A stretch of DNA of 64,000 nucleotides from Siphonodentalium dalli (lineage: Eukaryota; Mollusca; Scaphopoda; Gadilida; Siphonodentaliidae), in assembly GCA_032622095.1 (NCBI GenBank), contig CP136069.1, positions 124,759,450 to 124,823,449 on the forward strand. Direction: 5' to 3'. This document shows positions 51,244-62,969 of this stretch, piece by piece. Both the position numbers and the translations under genes were made by a program. The notes beneath the pieces were generated by a model, which saw only the letters and a program-made list of their open reading frames with translations, was not told the origin of the DNA and ran no database searches. Positions within the stretch are counted from its first letter, which is position 1; every line of letters begins with the position of its first letter.

Positions 51244-54200
51244 CTAGCCGATGGGCCCGACGTTGTCCGGGCTATTCAAAAACCAAATTTCAAGTCGATA
51301 GCTCTATCCGTTTCCGAGATCTGTCTGCGCATGCGCGAAGCTGGCGTCGCACGGACTCGGCGACCCGATAAAATTCGTATCCGGGGCAAGATACATTCAC
51401 ATACCAAATTTCAAGTCGATAGCTCCACCCGTTTCCGAGATCTCGTCTGCGCATGCGCGAAGCTGGCATCGCACGGGCTCGGCGACCCGATAAAATTGGT
51501 ATCCGGGGCAACATACATTCACATACCAAAGTTCAAGTCGATAGCTCCACCCGTTTCCGAGATCTGCCGACGTTGTCCGGGCTATTCAAAAACCAAATTT
51601 CAAGTCGATAGCTCTACCCGTTTCCGAGATCTGGTCTGCGCATGCACGAAGCTTGCGTCGCACGGGCTCGGCGACCCGATAAAATTCGTATCCGGGGCAA
51701 GATACATTCACATACCAAATTTCAAGTGGATAGCTCCACCCGTTTCAGATATCTGGTCTGCGCATGCGCGAAGCTTGCGTCGCACGGGCTCGGCGACCCG
51801 ATAAAATTCGTATCCGGGGCAAGATACATTCACATAGCAAATTTCAAGTCGATAGCTCCACCCGTTTCCGAGATCACGTCTGCGCATGCGGGAAGCTGGC
51901 GTCGCACGGGCTCGGCGACCCGATAAAATTCGTATCCGGGGCAAGATACATTCACATAGCAAATTTCAAGTCGATAGCTCCACCCGTTTCCGAGATATCG
52001 TCTGCGCATGCGCGGAGCTGGCGTCGCACGGGCTCGCCGACCCGATAAAATTCGTATCCGGGGCAAGATACATTCACATACCAAATTTCATGTCGATAGC
52101 TCCACCGTTTCCGAGATCTCGTCTGCGCATGCGCGAAGCTAGCGTCGCACGGGCTCGGCGACCCGATGAAATTCGTATCCGGGGCAAGAAACATGCACAT
52201 AGCAAATGTCAAGTCTGGCGTCGCACGGGCTCGGCGACCCGATTAAATTCGTATCCGGGGCAAGATACATTCACATACCAAATTTCAAGTCGATAGCTCC
52301 ACCCGTTTCCGAGATCTGGTCTGCGCATGCGCGAAGCTTGCGTCGCACGGGCTCGGCGACCCGATAAAATTCGTATCCGGGGCAAGATACATTCACATAG
52401 CAAATTTCAAGTCGATAGCTCCACCCATTTCCGAGATCACGTCTGCGCATGCGGGAAGCTGGCGTCGCACGGGCTCGGCGACCCGATAAAATTCGTATCC
52501 GGGGCAAGATACATTCACATACCAAATTTCAAGTCGATAGCTCAACCCGTTTCCGAGATCTCGTCTGCGCATGCGCGACGCTGGCGTCGCACGGGCACGG
52601 CGACCCGATAAAATTCGTATCCGGGGCAAGGTACATTCACATAGCAAATTTCAAGTCGATAGCTCAACCCGTTTCCGACATCTCGTCTGCGCATGCGGGA
52701 AGCTGGCGTCGCACGGGCTCGGCGACCCGATAAAATTCGTATCCGGGGCAAGATACATTCACATAGCAAATTTCAAGTCGATAGCTCCACCCGTTTCCGA
52801 GATCTGGTCTGCGCATGCGCGAAGCTTGCGCTGCACGGGCTCGGCGACCCGATAAAATTCGTATCCGGGGCAAGAAACATTCACATAGCGAATTTCAAGT
52901 CGATAGCTCAACCCGTTTCCGAGATCTCGTCTGCGCATGCGGGAAGCTGGCGTCGCACGGGCTCGGCGACCCGATAAAATTCGTATCCGGGGCAAGATAC
53001 ATTCACATAGCAAATTTCAAGTCGATAGCTCCACCCGTTTCCGAGATCTCGTCTGCGCATGCGCGGAGCTGACGTCGCACGGGCTCGTCGACCCGATAAA
53101 ATTCGTATCCGGGGCAACATACATTCACATACCAAATTTCATGTCGATAGCTTCACCGTTTCCGAGATCTCGTCTGCGCATGCGCGAAGCTAGCGTCGCA
53201 CGGGCTCGGCGACCCGATGAAATTCGTATCCGGGGCAAGATACATGCACATAACAAATTTCAAGTCTGGCGTCGCACGGGCTCGGCGACCCGATAAAATT
53301 CGTATCCGGGGCAAGATGCATTCACATAGCAAATTTCAAGTAGATAGCTCCACCCGTTTCCGAGATCTCGTCTGCGCATGCGCGAAGCTGGCGTCGCACG
53401 GGCTCGGCGACCCGATAAAATTCGTATCCGGGGCAAGATACATTCACATACCAAATTTCAAGTCGATAGCTCCACCGTTTCCGAGATATCGTCTGCGCAT
53501 GTGCGAAGCTAGCGTCGCACGGGCTCGGCGACCCGATGAAATTCGTATCCGGAGCAAGATACATGCACATAGCAAATTTCAAGTCTGGCGTCGCACGGGC
53601 TCGGCGACCCGATAAAATTCGTATCCGGAGCAAGATACGTTCACATAGCAAATTTCAAGTCGATAGCTCCACCCGTTTCCGAGATCTCGTCTGCGCATGC
53701 GCGGAGCTGGCGTCGCACGGGCTCGTCGACCCGATAAAATTCGTATCCGGGGCAACATACATTCACATACCAAATTTCATGTCGATAGCTCCACCGTTTC
53801 CGAGATCTCGTCTGCGCATGCGCGAAGCTAGCGTCGCACGGGCTCGGCGACCCGATGAAATTCGTATCCGGGGCAAGAAACATGCACATAGCAAATGTCA
53901 AGTCTGGCGTCGCACGGGCTCGGCGACCCGATTAAATTCGTATCCGGGGCAAGATACATTCACATACCAAATTTCAAGTCGATAGCTCCACCCGTTTCCG
54001 AGATCTGGTCTGCGCATGCGCGAAGCTTGCGTCGCACGGGCTCGGCGACCCGATAAAATTCGTATCCGGGGCAAGATACATTCACATAGCAAATTTCAAG
54101 TCGATAGCTCCACCCATTTCCGAGATCACGTCTGCGCATGCGGGAAGCTGGCGTCGCACGGGCTCGGCGACCCGATAAAATTCGTATCCGGGGCAAGATA

Positions 54201-56664
54201 CATTCACATAGCAAATTTCAAGTCGATAGCTCCACCCGTTTCCGAGATCTGGTCTGCGCATGCGCGAAGCTTGCGCTGCACGGGCTCGGCGACCCGATAA
54301 AATTCGTATCCGGGGCAAGAAACATTCACATAGCGAATTTCAAGTCGATAGCTCAACCGGTTTCCGAGATCTCGTCTGCGCATGCGGGAAGCTGGCGTCG
54401 CACGGGCTCGGCGACCCGATAAAATTCGTATCCGGGGCAAGATACATTCACATAGCAAATTTCAAGTCGATAGCTCCACCCGTTTCCGAGATCTCGTCTG
54501 CGCATGCGCGGAGCTGACGTCGCACGGGCTCGTCGACCCGATAAAATTCGTATCCGGGGCAACATACATTCACATACCAAATTTCATGTCGATAGCTCCA
54601 CCGTTTCCGAGATCTCGTCTGCGCATGCGCGAAGCTAGCGTCGCACGGGCTCGGCGACCCGATGAAATTCGTATCCGGGGCAAGATACATGCACATAGCA
54701 AATTTCAAGTCTGGCGTCGCACGGGCTCGGCGACCCGATAAAATTCGTATCCGGGGCAAGATGCATTCACATAGCAAATTTCAAGTAGATAGCTCCACCC
54801 GTTTCCGAGATCTCGTCTGCGCATGCGCGAAGCTGGCGTCGCACGGGCTCGGCGACCCGATAAAATTCGTATCCGGGGCAAGATACATTCACATACCAAA
54901 TTTCAAGTCGATAGCTCCACCGTTTCCGAGATATCGTCTGCGCATGTGCGAAGCTAGCGTCGCACGGGCTCGGCGACCCGATGAAATTCGTATCCGGAGC
55001 AAGATACATGCACATAGCAAATTTCAAGTCTGGCGTCGCACGGGCTCGGCGACCCGATAAAATTCGTATCCGGAGCAAGATACGTTCACATAGCAAATTT
55101 CAAGTCGATAGCTCCACCCGTTTCCGAGATCTCGTCTGCGCATGCGCGGAGCTGGCGTCGCACGGGCTCGTCGACCCGATAAAATTCGTATCCGGGGCAA
55201 CATACATTCACATACCAAATTTCATGTCGATAGCTCCACCGTTTCCGAGATCTCGTCTGCGCATGCGCGAAGCTAGCGTCGCACGGGCTCGGCGACCCGA
55301 TGAAATTCGTATCCGGGGCAAGATACATGCACATAGCAAATTTCAAGTCTGGCGTCGCACGGGCTCGGCGACCCGATAAAATTCGTATCCGGGGCAAGAT
55401 GCATTCACATAGCAAATTTCAAGTAGATAGCTCCACCCGTTTCCGAGATCTCGTCTGCGCATGCGTGAAACTGGCGTCGCACGGGCTCGGCGACCCGATG
55501 AAATTCGTATCCGGGGCAAGATACATTCACATAGCAAATTTCAAGTCGATAGCTCCACCGTTTCCGAGATCTCGTCTGCGCATGTGCGAAGCTGGCGTCG
55601 CACGGGCTCGGCGACCCGATAAAATTGGTATCCGGGGCAAGATACATTCACATAGCAAATTTCAAGTCGATAGCTCCACCCGTTTCCGAGATCTCGTCTG
55701 CGCATGCGCGAAGCTGGCGTCGCACGGGCTCGGCGACCCGATAAAATTGGTATCCGGGGCAAGATACATTCACATAGCAAATTTCAAGTCGATAGCTCCA
55801 CCCGTTTCCGAGATCTCGTCTGCGCATGCGCGGAGCTGGCGTCGCACGGGCTCGTCGACCCGATAAAATTCGTATCCGGGGCAAGATACATTCACATACC
55901 AAATTTCATGTCGATAGCTCCACCGTTTCCGAGATATCGTCTGCGCATGCGCGAAGATAGCGTCGCACGGGCTCGGCGACCCGATGAAATTCGTATCCGG
56001 GGCAAGATACATGCACATAGCAAATTTCAAGTCTGGCGTCGCACGGGCTCGGCGACCCGATTAAATTCGTATCCGGGGCAAGATACATTCACATAGCAAA
56101 TTTCAAGTCGATAGCTCCACCGTTTCCGAGATCTCGTCTGCGCATGCGCGAAGCTGGCGTCGCACGGGCTCGGCGACCCGATAAAATTCGTATCCGGGGC
56201 AAGATACATTCGCATAGCAAATTTCAAGTCGATAGCTCCACCGTTTCCGAGATCTCGTCTCCGCGAAGCTGGCGTCGCACGGGCTCGGCGACCCGATAAA
56301 ATTCGTATCCGGGGCAAGATACATTCACATAGCAAATTTCAAGTCGATAGCTCCACCCGTTTCCGAGATCTCGTCTGCGCATGCGCGACGCTGGCGTCGC
56401 ACGGGCACGGCGACCCGATAAAATTCGTATCCGGGGCAAGGTACATTCACATAGCAAATTTCAAGTCGATAGCTCCACCCGTTTCCGAGATCTTGTCTGC
56501 GCATGCGCGAAGCGGGCGCCGCACGGGCTCGCCAATACGACAACGTCGACCGCCTGGTCAAACTACACACACGTACCAAGTTTCGTCCCGATCGGTCGAG
56601 AATCGTAGATGTGTATAAATGACAGACAAACAGACAGACATAGGTCTTCAAAATATATATGAGA
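51244..56664 (-). mobile_element. Helitron-like unit 3 (5,421 bp) with long 122-bp array
   Basis: CTAG at 51244 and TCTCATATATAT (minus) at 56664, with A outside the 5' end and T outside the 3' end. By length it holds about 40 monomers. A relic of the terminal hairpin without CTAG lies at about 51565-51590. Higher-order periods of 319 bp (two monomers plus a 76-bp short form) and 1,445 bp are seen between 52.9 and 55.4 kb. Confidence 0.75.
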
Positions 56665-57105
56665 TATATGCCATAATATGACCATATAGGTGTTAGCGTA
56701 ATTAACGACCAACAGGTAAACCACATGCATAAGCTAGGTTATGTCTGTGCCTCTTTTCTTAATCTTAAACTTCATAGATGCGTATTCCCATCAAATAAGA
56801 TTCACTTGGGCCTTATTAGATCTTATCGAGAGAAAAAAAGGCTTACGACACTCCCCATACGAAAGTATCCCCAGACACCAATTTTCATCGAAATCCCGTG
56901 ATACTCGGGCGTTTGACCTTGAAATGACCCGATTTCAAGGTCAAGGTGACGTCGCACGGGCAAATTAATAGGCACATGCCACTCACCGGCCGAAAGTATC
57001 CCACATACCAAGTTTCATCGAAATCGGTTCGGTCGTTTTCGAGTCCATCGCGAACGAACAGACATACAGACACACACACAGAGTTTTCCCAAAATATATA
57101 ATAGA
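56665..57105. repeat. Spacer between Helitron-like units, copy 2 (441 bp)
   Basis: It is nearly identical to 50134-50575, with a few substitutions and one A fewer in the AAAAAAA run. It starts TATATGCCATAATATGACC and ends AAAATATATAATAGA. Confidence 0.9.
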
Positions 57106-60100
57106 CTAGCCGATGAGCCCGACGTTGTCCGGGCTATTCAAAAACCAAATTTCAAGTCGATAGCTCTACCCGTTTCCGAGATCTGGTCTGCGCATGCGCG
57201 AAGCTGGCGTCGCACTGGCTCGGCGACCCGATAAAATTCGTATCCGTGCAAGATACATTCACATACCACATTTCAAGTCGATAGCTCCACCCGTTTCCGA
57301 GATATCGTCTGCGCATGCGCGAAGCTGGCGTCGCACGGGCTCGGCGACCCGATAAAATTGGTATCCGGGGCAAGATACATTCACATAGCAAATTTCAAGT
57401 CGATAGCTCCACCCGTTTCCGAGATCTCGTCTGCGCATGCGCGGAGCTGGCGTCGCACGGGCTCGTCGACCCGATAAAATTCGTATCCGGGGCAAGATAC
57501 ATTCACATAGCAAATTTCATGTCGATAGCTCCACCGTTTCCGAGATATCGTCTGCGCATGCGCGAAGATAGCGTCGCACGGGCTCGGCGACCCGATGAAA
57601 TTCGTATCCGGGGCAAGATACATGCACATAGCAAATTTCAAGTCTGGCGTCGCACGGGCTCGGCGACCCGATTAAATTCGTATCCGGAGCAAGATACGTT
57701 CACATAGCAAATTTCAAGTCGATAGCTCCACCCGTTTCCGAGATCTCGTCTGCGCATGCGCGGAGCTGGCGTCGCACGGGCTCGTCGACCCGATAAAATT
57801 CGTATCCGGGGCAACATACATTCACATACCAAATTTCATGTCGATAGCTCCACCGTTTCCGAGATCTCGTCTGCGCATGCGCGAAGCTAGCGTCGCACGG
57901 GCTCGGCGACCCGATGAAATTCGTATCCGGGGCAAGAAACATGCACATAGCAAATGTCAAGTCTGGCGTCGCACGGGCTCGGCGACCCGATTAAATTCGT
58001 ATCCGGGGCAAGATACATTCACATACCAAATTTCAAGTCGATAGCTCCACCCGTTTCCGAGATCTGGTCTGCGCATGCGCGAAGCTTGCGTCGCACGGGC
58101 TCGGCGACCCGATAAAATTCGTATCCGGGGCAAGATACATTCACATAGCAAATTTCAAGTCGATAGCTCCACCCATTTCCGAGATCACGTCTGCGCATGC
58201 GGGAAGCTGGCGTCGCACGGGCTCGGCGACCCGATAAAATTCGTATCCGGGGCAAGATACATTCACATAGCAAATTTCAAGTCGATAGCTCCACCCGTTT
58301 CCGAGATCTGGTCTGCGCATGCGCGAAGCTTGCGCTGCACGGGCTCGGCGACCCGATAAAATTCGTATCCGGGGCAAGAAACATTCACATAGCGAATTTC
58401 AAGTCGATAGCTCAACCGGTTTCCGAGATCTCGTCTGCGCATGCAGGAAGCTGGCGTCGCACGGGCTCGGCGACCCGATAAAATTCGTATCCGGGGCAAG
58501 ATACATTCACATAGCAAATTTCAAGTCGATAGCTCCACCCGTTTCCGAGATCTCGTCTGCGCATGCGCGGAGCTGACGTCGCACGGGCTCGTCGACCCGA
58601 TAAAATTCGTATCCGGGGCAACATACATTCACATACCAAATTTCATGTCGATAGCTCCACCGTTTCCGAGATCTCGTCTGCGCATGCGCGAAGCTAGCGT
58701 CGCACGGGCTCGGCGACCCGATGAAATTCGTATCCGGGGCAAGATACATGCACATAGCAAATTTCAAGTCTGGCGTCGCACGGGCTCGGCGACCCGATAA
58801 AATTCGTATCCGGGGCAAGATGCATTCACATAGCAAATTTCAAGTAGATAGCTCCACCCGTTTCCGAGATCTCGTCTGCGCATGCGCGAAGCTGGCGTCG
58901 CACGGGCTCGGCGACCCGATAAAATTCGTATCCGGGGCAAGATACATTCACATACCAAATTTCAAGTCGATAGCTCCACCGTTTCCGAGATATCGTCTGC
59001 GCATGTGCGAAGCTAGCGTCGCACGGGCTCGGCGACCCGATGAAATTCGTATCCGGAGCAAGATACATGCACATAGCAAATTTCAAGTCTGGCGTCGCAC
59101 GGGCTCGGCGACCCGATAAAATTCGTATCCGGAGCAAGATACGTTCACATAGCAAATTTCAAGTCGATAGCTCCACCCGTTTCCGAGATCTCGTCTGCGC
59201 ATGCGCGGAGCTGGCGTCGCACGGGCTCGTCGACCCGATAAAATTCGTATCCGGGGCAACATACATTCACATACCAAATTTCATGTCGATAGCTCCACCG
59301 TTTCCGAGATCTCGTCTGCGCATGCGCGAAGCTAGCGTCGCACGGGCTCGGCGACCCGATGAAATTCGTATCCGGGGCAAGATACATGCACATAGCAAAT
59401 TTCAAGTCTGGCGTCGCACGGGCTCGGCGACCCGATAAAATTCGTATCCGGGGCAAGATGCATTCACATAGCAAATTTCAAGTAGATAGCTCCACCCGTT
59501 TCCGAGATCTCGTCTGCGCATGCGTGAAACTGGCGTCGCACGGGCTCGGCGACCCGATGAAATTCGTATCCGGGGCAAGATACATTCACATAGCAAATTT
59601 CAAGTCGATAGCTCCACCGTTTCCGAGATCTCGTCTGCGCATGTGCGAAGCTAGCGTCGCACGGGCTCGGCGACCCGATGAAATTCGTATCCGGAGCAAG
59701 ATACATGCACATAGCAAATTTCAAGTCTGGCGTCGCACGGGCTCGGCGACCCGATAAAATTCCTATCCGGGGCAAGATACATTCACATACCAAATTTCAA
59801 GTCGATAGCTCCACCCGTTTCCGAGATCTCGTCTGCGCATGCGCGAAGCTGGCGTCGCACGGGCTCGGCGACCCGATAAAATTCGTATCCGGGGCAAGAT
59901 ACATTCACATAGCAAATTTCAAGTCGATAGCTCCACCCGTTTCCGAGATCTCGTCTGCGCATGCGCGGAGCTGGCGTCGCACGGGCTCGTCGACCCGATA
60001 AAATTCGTATCCGGGGCAAGATACATTCACATACCAAATTTCATGTCGATGAGCTCCACCGTTTCCGAGATATCGTCTGCGCATGCGCGAAGATAGCGTC

Positions 60101-62528
60101 GCACGGGCTCGGCGACCCGATGAAATTCGTATCCGGGGCAAGATACATGCACATAGCAAATTTTCAAGTCTGGCGTCGCACGGGCTCGGCGACCCGATTA
60201 AATTCGTATCCGGGGCAAGATACATTCACATAGCAAATTTCAAGTCGATAGCTCCACCCGTTTCCGAGATCTCGTCTGCGCATGCGCGGAGCTGACGTCG
60301 CACGGGCTCGTCGACCCGATAAAATTCGTATCCGGGGCAACATACATTCACATACCAAATTTCATGTCGATAGCTCCACGTTTCCGAGATCTCGTCTGCG
60401 CATGCGCGAAGCTAGCGTCGCACGGGCTCGGCGACCCGATGAAATTCGTATCCGGGGGCAAGATACATGCACATAGCAAATTTCAAGTCTGGCGTCGCAC
60501 GGGCTCGGCGACCCGATAAAATTCGTATCCGGGGCAAGATGCATTCACATAGCAAATTTCAAGTAGATAGCTCCACCCGTTTCCGAGATCTCGTCTGCGC
60601 ATGCGCGAAGCTGGCGTCGCACGGGCTCGGCGACCCGATAAAATTCGTATCCGGGGCAAGATACATTCACATACCAAATTTCAAGTCGATAGCTCCACCG
60701 TTTCCGAGGATATCGTCTGCGCATGTGCGAAGCTAGCGTCGCACGGGCTCGGCGACCCGATGAAATTCGTATCCGGAGCAAGATACATGCACATAGCAAA
60801 TTTCAAGTCTGGCGTCGCACGGGCTCGGCGACCCGATAAAATTCGTATCCGGAGCAAGATACGTTCACATAGGCAAATTTCAAGTCGATAGCTCCACCCG
60901 TTTCCGAGATCTCGTCTGCGCATGCGCGGAGCTGGCGTCGCACGGGCTCGTCGACCCGATAAAATTCGTATCCGGGGCAACATACATTCACATACCAAAT
61001 TTCATGTCGATAGCTCCACCGTTTCCGAGATCTCGTCTGCGCATGCGCGAAGCTAGCGTCGCACGGGCTCGGCGACCCGATGAAATTCGTATCCGGGGCA
61101 AGATACATGCACATAGCAAATTTCAAGTCTGGCGTCGCACGGCTCGGCGACCCGATAAAATTCGTATCCGGGGGCAAGATGCATTCACATAGCAAATTTC
61201 AAGTAGATAGCTCCACCCCGTTTCCGAGATCTCGTCTGCGCATGCGTGAAACTGGCGTCGCACGGGCTCGGCGACCCGATGAAATTCGTATCCGGGGCAA
61301 GATACATTCACATAGCAAATTTCAAGTCGATAGCTCCACCGTTTCCGAGATCTCGTCTGCGCATGTGCGAAGCTAGCGTCGCACGGGCTCGGCGACCCGA
61401 TGAAATTCGTATCCGGAGCAAGATACATGCACATAGCAAATTTCAAGTCTGGCGTCGCACGGGCTCGGCGACCCGATAAAATTCCTATCCGGGGCAAGAT
61501 ACATTCACATACCAAATTTCAAGTCGATAGCTCCACCCGTTTCCGAGATCTCGTCTGCGCATGCGCGAAGCTGGCGTCGCACGGGATCGGCGACCCGATA
61601 AAATTCGTATCCGGGGCAAGATACATTCACATAGCAAATAGCAAATTTCAAGTCGATAGCTCCACCCGTTTCCGAGATCTCGTCTGCGCATGCGCGGAGC
61701 TGGCGTCGCACGGGCTCGTCGACCCGATAAAATTCGTATCCGGGGCAAGATACATTCACATACCAAATTTCATGTCGATAGCTCCACCGTTTCCGAGATA
61801 TCGTCTGCGCATGCGCGAAGATAGCGTCGCACGGGCTCGGCGACCCGATGAAATTCGTATCCGGGGCAAGATACATGCACATAGCAAATTTCAAGTCTGG
61901 CGTCGCACGGGCTCGGCGACCCGATTAAATTCGTATCCGGGGCAAGATACATTCACATAGCAAATTTCAAGTCGATAGCTCCACCGTTTCCGAGATCTCG
62001 TCTGCGCATGCGCGAAGCTGGCGTCGCACGGGCTCGGCGACCCGATAAAATTCGTATCCGGGGCAAGATACATTCGCATAGCAAATTTCAAGTCGATAGC
62101 TCCACCGTTTCCGAGATCTCGTCTCCGCGAAGCTGGCGTCGCACGGGCTCGGCGACCCGATAAAATTCGTATCCGGGGCAAGATACATTCACATAGCAAA
62201 TTTCAAGTCGATAGCTCCACCCGTTTCCGAGATCTCGTCTGCGCATGCGCGACGCTGGCGTCGCACGGGCACGGCGACCCGATAAAATTCGTATCCGGGG
62301 CAAGGTACATTCACATAGCAAATTTCAAGTCGATAGCTCCACCCGTTTCCGAGATCTTGTCTGCGCATGCGCGAAGCGGGCGCCGCACGGGCTCGCCAAT
62401 ACGACAACGTCGACCGCCTGGTCAAACTACACACACGTACCAAGTTTCGTCCCGATCGGTCGAGAATCGTAGATGTGTATAAATGACAGACAAACAGACA
62501 GACATAGGTCTTCAAAATATATATGAGA
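57106..62528 (-). mobile_element. Helitron-like unit 4 (5,423 bp) with long 122-bp array
   Basis: It has the same termini as unit 3 and almost the same length. Much of 57.95-59.6 kb matches 53.9-55.5 kb of unit 3 at a shift of 4,059 bp, while its last 0.8 kb matches unit 3 at 5,864 bp. The array has therefore been rearranged inside fixed ends. Single-base indels are clustered at 60.0-61.7 kb. Confidence 0.75.
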
Positions 62529-62969
62529 TATATGCCATAATATGACCATATAGGTGTTAGCGTAATTAACGACCAACAGGTAAACCACATGCATAAGCTA
62601 GGTTATGTCTGTGCCTCTTTTCTTAATCTTAAACTTCATAGATGCGTATTCCCATCAAATAAGATTCACTTGGGCCTTATTAGATCTTATCGAGAGAAAA
62701 AAAGGCTTACGACACTCCCCATACGAAAGTATCCCCAGACACCAATTTTCATCGAAATCCCGTGATACTCGGGCGTTTGACCTTGAAATGACCCGATTTC
62801 AAGGTCAAGGTGACGTCGCACGGGCAAATTAATAGGCACATGCCACTCACCGGCCGAAAGTATCCCACATACCAAGTTTCATCGAAATCGGTTCGGTCGT
62901 TTTCGAGTCCATCGCGAACGAACAGACATACAGACACACACACAGAGTTTTCCCAAAATATATAATAGA
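62529..62969. repeat. Spacer between Helitron-like units, copy 3 (441 bp)
   Basis: It looks essentially identical to copy 2, exactly 5,864 bp away. The lack of divergence points to recent duplication of spacer plus unit together. Confidence 0.9.
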
